A DNA stretch of 64,000 bases, taken from Saprospiraceae bacterium (GTDB lineage: Bacteria > Bacteroidota > Bacteroidia > Chitinophagales > Saprospiraceae). The first letter of the stretch is position 1. Each line of letters starts with the position of its first letter. Of this stretch, positions 49,304 to 59,000 are shown piece by piece. The notes under the pieces are model-generated. The model did not search any database and was not told the DNA's origin. It was given only the letters and a program-made list of their open reading frames with translations. A program made the translations under genes and the position numbers. The stretch lies in the NCBI GenBank assembly GCA_016711125.1, contig JADJTQ010000005.1:744001-808000 (forward strand). Direction: 5' to 3'.

Positions 49304-50067
49304 TTGCCCCTAAGAATTTGGGATGTTCTCGATATAATTATCGTTGCACTACTATTGTATGCAGTCTATCGGCTCCTAAAGGGAAGTATTGCTTTAAATA
49401 TTGTTGTTGGTATCATCTTGCTTTATGTCGTATGGGGTATTGTCGGCATTTTGGATATGCCTCTTTTATCCGAAATCCTGGGGCAGTTTGTTAGCGTTGG
49501 ATTCATTGCTTTGATTATTATTTTCCAACCTGAAATTCGCCGTTTTCTTCTCTATATTGGCAATACCACCCTGCAGGGAAGATCTGGACTCCTTGGTAGG
49601 TATTTAAAAGTTCACTCCGGGGTAGCCGAGAACGAAATATTAAACAAATAGGCGATGCAATATGGCAAATGGCTTCCGAAAAGGTGGGCGCACTGATTGT
49701 GTTGCCTAAGCATTTAAATATCGAAGGATACGCTGATTCCGGACAAATCATCAACGCAGAAATAACCGAAGAGTTGATTAGGAGCATTTTTCAAAAAAAC
49801 AGTCCATTGCATGACGGAGCAATGGTGATTTACGGGGGTAAGATACATGCAGCAAGTTGTGTATTACCCATTTCGAGTAATCCTGATTTGCCCTCAGGTT
49901 TGGGTCTGAGGCACCGGGCTGGCTTGGGTTCATCTGAAAACTCTGATACCGTTTCGTTTATTGTTTCGGAAGAGACAGGTGATATCTCCGTGGCTGTTAA
50001 GGGAAAATTGCAAAGAGGTTTGTCAAAAAAAATGTTGTTGACAATCCTTGATGAGCACTACAATTGA
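49304..50067 (+). CDS. cdaA: Diadenylate cyclase CdaA (frameshifted in this sequence)
   Basis: About 254 residues when one base is restored: TTAAACAAATA (A run 49642-49644) needs one more A, giving NEILKQIGDAIWQMASEKVG. Three N-terminal membrane helices (DIIIVALLLYAVYRLL; NIVVGIILLYVVWGIVGIL; VGFIALIIIFQ) precede the DAC domain with the catalytic DGA (SPLHDGAMVIYGGKIHAASC) and RHR (LGLRHRAGLG) motifs. It makes cyclic di-AMP from two ATP. The start is a TTG at 49304; no ATG fits before WDVLDIIIV. Because the enzyme is widely conserved, the frameshift is more likely a sequence error than a loss. It ends 36 bp before the M20 peptidase start. Confidence 0.87.
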
Positions 50068-50103
50068 TGTCTTTTATTGATACTATTTTCAAATATTTGT
50101 AAC

Positions 50104-51498
50104 ATGGAAAACGTACAGCGTTATATCGAAGAACATAAAGAGAGATTTCTCGAGGAACTATTAGAACTCCTGAGGATACCAAGTATCAGTGCAGATTCTA
50201 AATATCGTGGGGATGTTGCCAAAGCTGCTGAGGCAGTCAAAGATCATCTCAAGAACGCAGGGACCGCGAGTGTTGATATATACCCGACCAAAGGTCACCC
50301 GATTGTATATGGTGAACGCTTGGTGAGTAAGTCTTTGCCGACTGTATTGGTATACGGCCATTATGATGTGCAACCTCCAGACCCATTAGACCTCTGGACA
50401 TCACCTCCGTTTGAACCTATGATTAAAAAGACAACAATCCACCCCGATGGTGCGATTTTTGCCCGCGGATCTTGCGATGATAAAGGCCAACTTTTCATGC
50501 ACATTAAGGCCCTTGAAAGCATGGACCGTTGCCAGGCTATTCCATGCAATCTTAAATTTTTGTTTGAAGGTGAAGAAGAGGTAGGATCAAACAATCTGGA
50601 GACGTTTTGTTCAGAATATAAAGAATTGCTCGCATGTGATGTAGTCTGTATATCAGACACTTCGATCATTGCCAATGATACGCCAAGTATCACAACCGGG
50701 TTGCGGGGCCTAAGTTATGTCGAAGTGGAAGTAATCGGCCCGGCCAAAGATCTGCACTCCGGTGTCTATGGTGGGGCTGTTGGTAATCCAATCAATGTTC
50801 TGGCCAGCATGATAGCATCATTAAAAGATAAAAACGGACATATTACCATACCGGGCTTTTACACCGATGTCTTGGAAATCTCTGATGAGGATCGCATAGC
50901 AATGAATGCCGCACCCTATGATGAAGATGCGTATAAAGCTGAATTGAAGGTGGATGGCTTGATGGGGGAAAAAGGATATACCACCATAGAGCGTACATCC
51001 ATCAGACCAACACTTGATGTTAATGGTATTTGGGGTGGATATACCGGAGAGGGGGCCAAAACTGTACTTCCATCCAAGGCTTTCGCCAAGATCAGTATGC
51101 GCCTGGTCCCAAACCAAGACCCAGGTAAGATTACCAAATTATTTAGCCAGCATTTTAGAGCGATTGCACCTGATGCCGTCAAAGTCAAAGTTACTCCTCA
51201 CCATGGTGGTAAACCAGCCGTTACGCCAACCAATAGTTTGGAATATCAGGCAGCAGCAGATGCAATGGAAAAAACCTTTGGCAAAAAACCGATTCCGGCC
51301 AGGGGAGGAGGAAGTATTCCGATAGTTTCATTATTTGAGGATATTTTAGGTGTAAAAGCAGTGCTGATGGGATTTGGATTGGATTCAGATGACATCCATT
51401 CACCAAATGAGCACTTTGGGATTTATAATTTTTATCAGGGTATTCGAACGATACCTTATTTTTTAGAGAATTATGCCAACGCAAAAAAATCTTCCTGA
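50104..51498 (+). CDS. M20 family metallo-dipeptidase
   Basis: 464 residues from the ATG at 50104 (the frame is open from 50077). Metal-binding motifs are present in order: His in VYGHYDVQPPDPLDLW, the bridging Asp and following residues in GSCDDKGQ, the Glu pair in FEGEEEVGSNN, Asp in VCISDTS and the last His in SPNEHFG. The dimerisation domain lies between about 215 and 330 (GLRGLSYVEVEVIGPAKDLH). This arrangement matches the dipeptidase / CNDP-like branch of M20. It acts in the cytoplasm on short peptides; there is no signal peptide. It is downstream of cdaA on the same strand, possibly co-transcribed. Confidence 0.9.
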   Translation: MENVQRYIEEHKERFLEELLELLRIPSISADSKYRGDVAKAAEAVKDHLKNAGTASVDIYPTKGHPIVYGERLVSKSLPTVLVYGHYDVQPPDPLDLWTSPPFEPMIKKTTIHPDGAIFARGSCDDKGQLFMHIKALESMDRCQAIPCNLKFLFEGEEEVGSNNLETFCSEYKELLACDVVCISDTSIIANDTPSITTGLRGLSYVEVEVIGPAKDLHSGVYGGAVGNPINVLASMIASLKDKNGHITIPGFYTDVLEISDEDRIAMNAAPYDEDAYKAELKVDGLMGEKGYTTIERTSIRPTLDVNGIWGGYTGEGAKTVLPSKAFAKISMRLVPNQDPGKITKLFSQHFRAIAPDAVKVKVTPHHGGKPAVTPTNSLEYQAAADAMEKTFGKKPIPARGGGSIPIVSLFEDILGVKAVLMGFGLDSDDIHSPNEHFGIYNFYQGIRTIPYFLENYANAKKSS

Positions 51499-51671
51499 TC
51501 TCATAATTTTCTTTTGATGGATCGTTTTACAACCGATGATCTGAATTGTGAATGTTCTGGATCATATCAGGTAGTTTGATTGACGGTCAAACCTGGTAAC
51601 GCTCCAATATTTAGCTGTTTAATTCATCCTCTGACGACCATCTTTAGCGCATTAATTAATCTCCTAAATCC

Positions 51672-52361
51672 GTGATTTTGCATATCGATATTATCAGCAT
51701 CGTGCCCGAGCTCCTTGACAGTCCCTTCAGACATTCTATTCTGCAGAGGGCTCAATCCCGAGGTCTGCTAAACGTAAACGTCATCGATTTACGCGCATAT
51801 GGTCTGGGGAAAAATAGACAAATAGATGACTATCAATATGGCGGCGGTGCCGGCATGGTCATGATGGCAGAACCAATTTATCTGGCCATTCAGACGCTCA
51901 AAAAGGAGAGGAGTTACGATGAAATTATTTATATGACACCCGATGGAGAAAAGCTCAATCAGCAGATGGCTAATCAACTTTCTCTACATGAAAATATATT
52001 GTTAATTTGTGGTCACTACAAAGGCATCGATGAGCGTCTTCGCGAACATTGCATTACCCGTGAAATTAGTATTGGTGATTACGTTCTTTCAGGTGGGGAA
52101 TTGGCTGCTGCGGTTATGGTCGATGCGATCGGAAGACTCATACCTGGAGTATTAAATGACGAAACATCAGCGCTGCTGGATAGCTTTCAAGATGGATTGT
52201 TATCTCCTGCTGTATATACACGTCCCGCTGATTTTCTAGGCTGGAAGGTGCCGGATGTTTTACTTTCTGGTCATGAAGCGGCCATTGAGAACTGGAGAGA
52301 ACAGAGTGCATTGGAACGCACCCAGAAAAAAAGACCGGATCTTCTGGATGATGAGCTTTGA
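51672..52361 (+). CDS. trmD: tRNA (guanine37-N1)-methyltransferase TrmD
   Basis: 229 residues, typical length. It starts at a GTG (51672) immediately before LHIDIISIVPELLD, the conserved N-terminus of the family; no ATG fits. SPOUT-knot features are present: DYQYGGGAGMVMMAEP, LLICGHYKGIDERL, GDYVLSGGELAAAVMVDA, and the C-terminal LSGHEAAIENWR. It uses S-adenosylmethionine to methylate G37 of tRNAs, preventing +1 frameshifting. It is convergent with the membrane protein gene that ends at 52368, only 6 bp away, and stands apart from the usual rimM-trmD-rplS cluster. Confidence 0.95.
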   Translation: MILHIDIISIVPELLDSPFRHSILQRAQSRGLLNVNVIDLRAYGLGKNRQIDDYQYGGGAGMVMMAEPIYLAIQTLKKERSYDEIIYMTPDGEKLNQQMANQLSLHENILLICGHYKGIDERLREHCITREISIGDYVLSGGELAAAVMVDAIGRLIPGVLNDETSALLDSFQDGLLSPAVYTRPADFLGWKVPDVLLSGHEAAIENWREQSALERTQKKRPDLLDDEL

Positions 52362-52367
52362 TTGTAA

Positions 52368-53315
52368 CTAAGCGATAAGCAAGATCAATAAAAATTGGAG
52401 TAAAATACTGCCATCTAGAAGACCGGAAAAATAATAGTCGTGCGACCCCTCCTTACTTACGCCCACGACTACCATGGAAAAAAGATAGCTAATACTCAGA
52501 GCTAACCAAACTCCATAATTAAGATTCAATAACAGATAGTTGAAACTCATCCCCATCCAAGCCAGTAATAGTAAAGTAATGGATAGGATTATACTCTTTT
52601 TTGGTCCTAAAATCGTCGGGATCGTTTTAATCTCGTGCAATTGATCGATCCTTAAATCGCGTATGTCAAAGGGGATGGTTATTGCGATGATAAACAAGCA
52701 TTTTTCGATAATGATTAACCAGTGTTGTCCGGATAGATTGATGTTTTCATCTTTTAATGGTATGACCACGCATACCCAGGTCCAGACTAAACCAATGATG
52801 AAAAGTTTGACATAGGGTAAGTCTCGAATCCTTTTTTGATTATTAAAAATGGGTAGTACGTAGAGCAGTGCTAACAATCCGGGAAATAGAAGATTCTCTA
52901 TTACTTTAAAGGATAATTGACAACAGATAGCGAGCATAGCTGTAAAGGAGATTACCGCATAAATGATGATGTGCAGTTGAAATTCAATAATGACTGACAT
53001 TCTGCGATTTGGGTGGGTTCGTCCCAGCTTGGTGAACCCGATGATTCTATGGGCCGAATAAAGGAAAAGGGTGGCAAAAAATATAAAAAAGGGATAAGGT
53101 GTGTACCAGCTAAAGTGATGATCTAACAGAAACACCTGATACGCCAATGAGGCAGCGCAGAGAGCAATTAAAAAATTGCCATAGAGGAAAAGGTCAATTG
53201 TTTTTCTTAAAATGGACACAACTTTTCTCGATCGGTTTGATGATATTCGATCAGCCTCCAAATTAACTATTTCTTTGGTCACGTATCTCCCGCTGGCGGG
53301 GGTAAAGGGGTGCAC
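52368..53315 (-). CDS. UbiA-like prenyltransferase-fold membrane protein
   Basis: Up to 315 residues with eight or so predicted membrane helices. The second Asp-rich motif of the UbiA superfamily is recognisable (FDIRDLRIDQLHEIKTIP), while the first one (FLYSAHRIIGFTKLG) is degenerate, so the substrate is uncertain and catalysis not assured. The ATG at 53315 lies in a GC-rich repeat-like stretch (53285-53385). A GTG start at VTKEIVN or VSILRKTIDLF, closer to the first helix, may be the real one. It is convergent with trmD and follows the M42 peptidase gene on the same strand. Confidence 0.65.
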   Translation of the reverse strand: MHPFTPASGRYVTKEIVNLEADRISSNRSRKVVSILRKTIDLFLYGNFLIALCAASLAYQVFLLDHHFSWYTPYPFFIFFATLFLYSAHRIIGFTKLGRTHPNRRMSVIIEFQLHIIIYAVISFTAMLAICCQLSFKVIENLLFPGLLALLYVLPIFNNQKRIRDLPYVKLFIIGLVWTWVCVVIPLKDENINLSGQHWLIIIEKCLFIIAITIPFDIRDLRIDQLHEIKTIPTILGPKKSIILSITLLLLAWMGMSFNYLLLNLNYGVWLALSISYLFSMVVVGVSKEGSHDYYFSGLLDGSILLQFLLILLIA

Positions 53316-53385
53316 ATATCACCCTCTTTCAGCAGGCAGTGGGTCGCCATTCTCCCTTTAGGGGGCAAGGGGTGGAAAGCTCCGA
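53285..53385. repeat. Two short GC-rich inverted repeats in an intergenic region
   Basis: CCCGCTGGCGGG (53289-53300) and CTCCCTTTAGGGGG (around 53351-53364) are short palindromic words followed by GGTAAAGGGGTG and CAAGGGGTGG. Such paired words look like a mobile or extragenic repeat common in Bacteroidota (from memory), and are GC-rich compared with the flanks. Confidence 0.35.
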
Positions 53386-54465
53386 CTAGAAATATTTAAA
53401 ATTATGCCCGTTTTCGATTTTAAGCAGACATTCGTAGATCAATTTAATTAGATTTTCCACATCATCTTTATGGGCCATTTCAACTGTCGTGTGCATATAC
53501 CGAAGCGGTAACGATATTAAAGCAGATGGTACCCCAGCACTGCTGTATGCAAAAGCATCCGTATCAGTACCGGTAGATCGCGATGAAGCTGATCGCTGAT
53601 AGGGTATTTTTTTTCGTTCCGCAGTATCAATAATAAGTTCCCGTAATATGTTATGCACTGCGGGTGCATATGTTAATGAATGACCTTTTCCACACTCAGT
53701 TTCACCATGCTTAGATGAACTGATCATCGGGGTGGTTGTATCATGCGTGACATCCGTCACGATCGCAACATTGGGTTTTAACCTGTGAGCGATCATTTCA
53801 GCACCCCGAAGCCCAATCTCCTCCTGTACCGCGTTTACGATGTAGAGCGTATAAGGCAACTTCTTCTTTTTGTCTTTGAGCAATCGAGCCACCCCGGCAA
53901 TACAGAAGCCACCGATACGAGTGTCAAGCGCTCTCCCTACATAATACTTGTTGTTTAGTACCTCCAGCGTGCTGCCATAGGTGATGACACACCCAACGTG
54001 CACTCCCATTTTGAGTACCTCGTCTTTATTCTTTGCACCAACGTCAATAAAAATATTATCAATTGCCGGACTAAGGTTTGCATCTTTTCCATCTCGGATA
54101 TGAATGGCTGGCCAACCAAATACCCCTCGGACGATACCGTTTTTCGTATGAATATTCACCCTCTTGGAGGGAGCGATTACATGATCAGAACCACCGTTTC
54201 TTATCACATGAATAAAGCCTTCCTTGGTAATGTGATTGACAAACCATGAGATTTCATCTGCATGGGCCTCAATAACGACCTTAAAGTCCTGGCCTGGATT
54301 AATTATACCGTAAGCAGTACCATAGTGATCCAGATCCCAATCATCAATTAATGGTTTTAAATATTCTAACCAAATTTTTTGACCACTGGATTCAAATCCT
54401 GTCGGTGAAGCATTATTTATGTATTTTTCAAGAAATGCTTCGGATGTCTTATTAAGGATCGTCAT
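53386..54465 (-). CDS. M42 family metallopeptidase
   Basis: 359 residues. Two-zinc ligands of the M42 (aminopeptidase/FrvX-like) family can be placed: His in VVIEAHADEISWFV, the bridging Asp in VGRALDTRIGGFC, the catalytic Glu pair in VNAVQEEIGLRGAE, Asp in AIVTDVTHDT and the last His in LPLRYMHTTVEMAHKDDV. It is a cytoplasmic aminopeptidase acting on peptides, often in a tetrahedral dodecamer. It is intact, starting at the ATG at 54465. The upstream gap (54466-54689) is AT-rich and presumably contains its promoter. Confidence 0.92.
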   Translation of the reverse strand: MTILNKTSEAFLEKYINNASPTGFESSGQKIWLEYLKPLIDDWDLDHYGTAYGIINPGQDFKVVIEAHADEISWFVNHITKEGFIHVIRNGGSDHVIAPSKRVNIHTKNGIVRGVFGWPAIHIRDGKDANLSPAIDNIFIDVGAKNKDEVLKMGVHVGCVITYGSTLEVLNNKYYVGRALDTRIGGFCIAGVARLLKDKKKKLPYTLYIVNAVQEEIGLRGAEMIAHRLKPNVAIVTDVTHDTTTPMISSSKHGETECGKGHSLTYAPAVHNILRELIIDTAERKKIPYQRSASSRSTGTDTDAFAYSSAGVPSALISLPLRYMHTTVEMAHKDDVENLIKLIYECLLKIENGHNFKYF

Positions 54466-54689
54466 AAATGATAAAATTTGTGTTTAATGCGAAAAGTCAC
54501 TATCTAAAAACAAACAAATAGAATTTCAAAAAGGTGTTGACCTAACTTTACCAATTTAACGAGAAGAGAGATTTATTCCCTACGACCTCATGCGTTAAAT
54601 GGAATGGTTTTTTTTAGGCTTAGAGTCCAGCATGGCCGAGTTATATTTTGAATAATTTATTTCCGTTGCTAAAATCACAACAACTATTT

Positions 54690-55319
54690 TTAAATGGGAT
54701 TCCAGTCATTAGGTGATTGTCTCCAGGATGCCAACAATTCCAATTCATCCTGTTCGATTACTCGAAGTTCTTTTGCGACCGCAATAAGTGTCGTATAATT
54801 AGTGATCGAATATTGATTAATCTGGGCTTCTTTCATTCGTTGTTGCGCCACATCCAACTCATAAGTGAAAATCGATAGTAAAGCTGATATCTTAGCTCCG
54901 GCAGCACGCAACGCAACAATGGCATCGATGCTACTTCCTCCTGTACTGATCAAGTCTTCAACAACTAGAACTCTGGCACCCAGCGTAAGTGAACCTTCGA
55001 TCTGATTTTGTCTCCCATGTTCTTTCGCTTTACTTCTCACATAGATAAATGGTAAACCCAGGGCATCAGCCAATACTGCTCCATGAGGTATTCCGGCAGT
55101 AGCTACCCCTGCTATTACATCAAAAGCTTGCAGGTACAGACACTGCTCAATCATCGCCTTTTTAATAATGCTGCGTACATGAGGATATGACAAAGCAATT
55201 CGATTATCACAGTAGATTGGTGATCTAATGCCAGAAGCCCAGGTAAATGGTTGCTTCGCATCCAATTTGATCGCCTTGATTTGCAGAAGAAGCTCTGCTA
55301 CTTTATGAGCATAATCCAT
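54690..55319 (-). CDS. pyrE: Orotate phosphoribosyltransferase
   Basis: 209 residues. The type I phosphoribosyltransferase PRPP loop is clear (RVLVVEDLISTGGSS), as are KQPFTWASGIRSPIYCDNR near the N-terminus and AGVATAGIPHGAVLADALG with the flexible-loop region YVRSKAKEHGRQNQIEG. It converts orotate and PRPP to orotidine 5'-monophosphate in pyrimidine synthesis. It is divergent from the NUDIX gene with only 23 bp between the two start codons, so their promoters must overlap each other's coding or leader sequence. Confidence 0.95.
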   Translation of the reverse strand: MDYAHKVAELLLQIKAIKLDAKQPFTWASGIRSPIYCDNRIALSYPHVRSIIKKAMIEQCLYLQAFDVIAGVATAGIPHGAVLADALGLPFIYVRSKAKEHGRQNQIEGSLTLGARVLVVEDLISTGGSSIDAIVALRAAGAKISALLSIFTYELDVAQQRMKEAQINQYSITNYTTLIAVAKELRVIEQDELELLASWRQSPNDWNPI

Positions 55320-55342
55320 TACCTTTCAAAAAATTCGCTCAA

Positions 55343-55978
55343 ATGTACAAAATCTACATAAATGACAATTGTCTGGTTATCGCCACCCAGAATAAACCTC
55401 AATTATCTGGTTGTCAAAATGTTATGACCATACCTTATTTCTCAGGGAAGAAATCCATCCTCAATTATGTTGATAAATTGGAAAAGGCAACCGGTCCAAT
55501 GACCATTTTACTGGAGACACTGGATCCGGATCAACTATTTAATGACTATCGTTCACTTTATCGCGAAATCAGAGCTGCAGGCGGAATTTGCTTGAATCAG
55601 GCACAAGAGATTCTATTTATCGAGAGGCTCGGCAAATGGGATCTTCCCAAAGGGAAAGTAGATAAAGGCGAAAAAAAGAAGGCAGCGGCGATTCGGGAAG
55701 TCAGTGAAGAAACCGGTCAATCTTGCAAAATCATCTCAAAACTAGGCAATACCTGGCATACCTATTTTGATCAAAAAAATCGTCGTGTTTTAAAACGGAC
55801 TACATGGTACCTGATGGAGTTGCTCGACCAGAACATGGCAGTCAAAATTCAAAGGGAAGAAAATATCACCGGTTTCAAGTGGATGTCAGCAACCGATTTT
55901 CTCCAAAATGATCTTCCGACCTATCAAAGCATCATCGAAATCATCCGAATGACAGAAAATAGGCCTATTTCGAGGTAA
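55343..55978 (+). CDS. NUDIX hydrolase
   Basis: 211 residues. A complete Nudix box is present at about residues 110-132 (GKVDKGEKKKAAAIREVSEE then TGQ), preceded by the strand LGKWDLPKG. A roughly 80-residue N-terminal extension without recognisable motifs precedes it. It hydrolyses a nucleoside diphosphate linked to some other group; the substrate cannot be told from the sequence. It is paired head-to-head with pyrE. Confidence 0.88.
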   Translation: MYKIYINDNCLVIATQNKPQLSGCQNVMTIPYFSGKKSILNYVDKLEKATGPMTILLETLDPDQLFNDYRSLYREIRAAGGICLNQAQEILFIERLGKWDLPKGKVDKGEKKKAAAIREVSEETGQSCKIISKLGNTWHTYFDQKNRRVLKRTTWYLMELLDQNMAVKIQREENITGFKWMSATDFLQNDLPTYQSIIEIIRMTENRPISR

Positions 55979-56077
55979 TCCACTGAGCTACAAAAAGTTT
56001 GGTATTATTTTTGTTTGTAATATGTATTGCATTGCAAATCTCTTTTGAGTTTGCATTGAAAGCTATTAAAAACAAGA

Positions 56078-59000
56078 ATGATGAGATTTTTCCTGAAGTA
56101 TCTGGTAGCTAAAAATAGGGTTTCACAGCAACTAAAGCTCGTTGCCTTTTCCCTGGCAGTATATTCGTTGACCACATTTATGGCGATTGCCCAGCCAAGA
56201 GCTCTACATATTGCTGCAGATTTGGATGCTGATATACGGACGTCAACCACGAGCCAGTTTTTGACATTGGCCGACGTCGGACTTTGTTCGAGCCCAGCGA
56301 TTTTTACTCAAACAATGACTCTCGTGAATGCTGCTCCATCACAAGACTTTGAACCTGGAAAGAATGAGTTTGATGTAGAGGTAGCCGAAGATTTTGCCCT
56401 GCCCATTGCGTCTGCTCTAAGTAGCATATCGGTGATAGGAATGGGTGCCACCGCTCCGGACTCATTTCTTGTGAGGATATATACTAGTGCTGGTTCTCTG
56501 CCAGGTACCTTATTATATTCGGAGTTATTTGTCGATCCGACTTATAGCGTTAGTCCGGTTTTTGATCTTTCGGCCTGTCCTGTACTCACGTCTGGCCGAT
56601 ATTGGATTTCGGTTCAGGCAGTTGCCAATTATGGGACTTAGGGTCAGTGGTGTTGGGTGGTAGCTAGCGATGGAGTGGAGGGTCTATGGTCAGCTCGCAA
56701 GCCGGGTGGAGGGTTTCCTATGGGTTGTACCTCTTGGGGAGATGGGGCTGCATGTGGTTTTGCAGGTAGCGCTGGTCCTGGCCTGGCCTTAACAGTGACT
56801 TCTTGTGCGGCAAACATCTTATCTGCAGTGGGTCCTAATTGCCGAAATGTCAATGCCAGCCTGGACATCAATGGCAATACACTTTTCAATCTCTCCGATA
56901 TCATCACCAATTTCCCCGCTGCGGCCCCAGCCAAGGTAACCATTTCGCGTAGCTTTGGTACCCCAGTTTTTGGACCGGCCACCGTGTATACGGGTACGAT
57001 TATATTTAACGCTTGTCGCTACATTGACGAAACCCTAGCCATCACCGTGGAGACTCAAGGAGGCACTTGCTGGTCTAATCTTACCTTTAAACAACTTAAT
57101 GCTCCTAAGGTAGACGGTCGAAATTACACCGTTTATTGTTTTGATAAGTTTGCGAAAACACCGGATTTAACCGATCGTCCGTCAGCTTATATACCATGTC
57201 AAGCACCCTTTGATGCGGCTTATGTCACCGATTGGATAGTACCCTATGATTGTGAGCCTGGGGTACAAGATACCGTCAAAGTGATTCTGCGGGAATGGGA
57301 GGCATATGACAAAAAGGGAAGAAGAGGATTTGCTTATGATACCATTGTTGTCCTGCAATTTGGTCAGATTGATTCCAGTCATATTTATTGCACAGAAAAA
57401 GATACCCTCTATTGCACCGATACCACCAAAAGAATTGGTCCCTTTATCACTTATGAAGATGTAGATCTTAGCTGTGATACCTTGTGGCTCGTTAATATCT
57501 CCGATAAAGATAATGATGGAATGCTGGAATTTAATCCCGCTGTATTGGACAACAAATGTGGACTTAACGTCTATGTGAATAGCTACAAAGTTCACGGCGA
57601 ATGCGGTAATCTCTACCGGATATCGGTCGATCTTAAACAAAATTGTTACGGTCCGGCAGACTTGATCTGTCAGGTAAGCCCGCCAGCAGGTACTTCACCC
57701 AATATGGCTCGACAGGTATCTCCGGGTTACTGGCGTTGTGAGTTCTGGCTTTATGACCTGGATACGGTCGGCCCTGATCTGTATTGTAAGGCGGTTGATC
57801 TTTTTTCAGGACCGCTGTCCATTAATCATTGGAGTGTGGTGGCCAATCCGAATAGTGACCCCGTGATTGGCTCTTACTTTGATCCCTACAAGACCATTGA
57901 TAAATCTGGGTTACCCTATCAACTGAAGATAAATTCTTACTTCGATCCAACACCCATCCTGGATATCGATGGAAATCAATCCCTAAACGGTCTCGATTCC
58001 TACTCCCAGGATGCTGAATTGACCTGAGTTGCTCTTGAGGATCAAACCTTTGAATTCGGATGGACATTTGACTGGGCACCGTTCAGTAATATTCTTTTTC
58101 TAAATCAGGCTAATGTTAATTCCGTTTATGCCTCCTTGTCTTTTTATCTCCTTGTGAATGGAATTGAGTACTCCATTATTGAGGAGGGAGATCAAGTTGA
58201 TTTTCCGGCTAAACGAAATGCTCAAAGCAGTGTATTTCTCACTGCCAGCCGTGATGGTTTGTTGGCTGTACCGCTTAAAAAGGGTGATAGCCTATCTATG
58301 CGAGCAAGTTGGATGTCTCCTTCGAAAGCAACCATGACTTTTTACGGACCCAATATAGTGAGTACCAGTTCTACTGAATGCGCTGCTCACACATACATTC
58401 CTCCCCTATATGCTTCAGATGATTGGAGCGGCGTCAAGCAGGTAAAAGCCATCGTCGAAACGGTTGGTACTTTTATTCTGACCTATGATGGAGCTGACAG
58501 TTGTTGGTTAAGTCATGAAAGAGTAAAATTGCCAAAGAACGGTGAACATTACACGGTTGTTTACGAGGCTTATGACAGTTGTCACAATTTTGCCACCGAT
58601 AGTTGCATCATTTATATCAAGGATAGAATCAAACCTGTGGCAATAATGGATAAAGGGGTGACTGTCAGCCTAGGTGATAAAAAAGTCTGGTTGGATTATA
58701 AGGCATTTGATGAAGGCAGCTCAGATAATTGCAAGGTAAATCTGATACTTATCAGGAGAGCGGATTGGCAAGAATCATGCGTCGACCTTTGCAACAATAT
58801 TAGCCCCTGTTTTGTCAACGAACATCATGACACACTATGGTTGGCTAATCTTGAAACCGACAAAAAAATCGATGAAGTAGAAGCCCATTATGCAAAAACA
58901 TTGCAATGGCTTTGCGAGGATGATACTCCTTGCGGGAAGCTCATTTACAATGCCTGGCTGTACGATCTTATGAAGTATGCCACTCTGCATTGTAATGATC

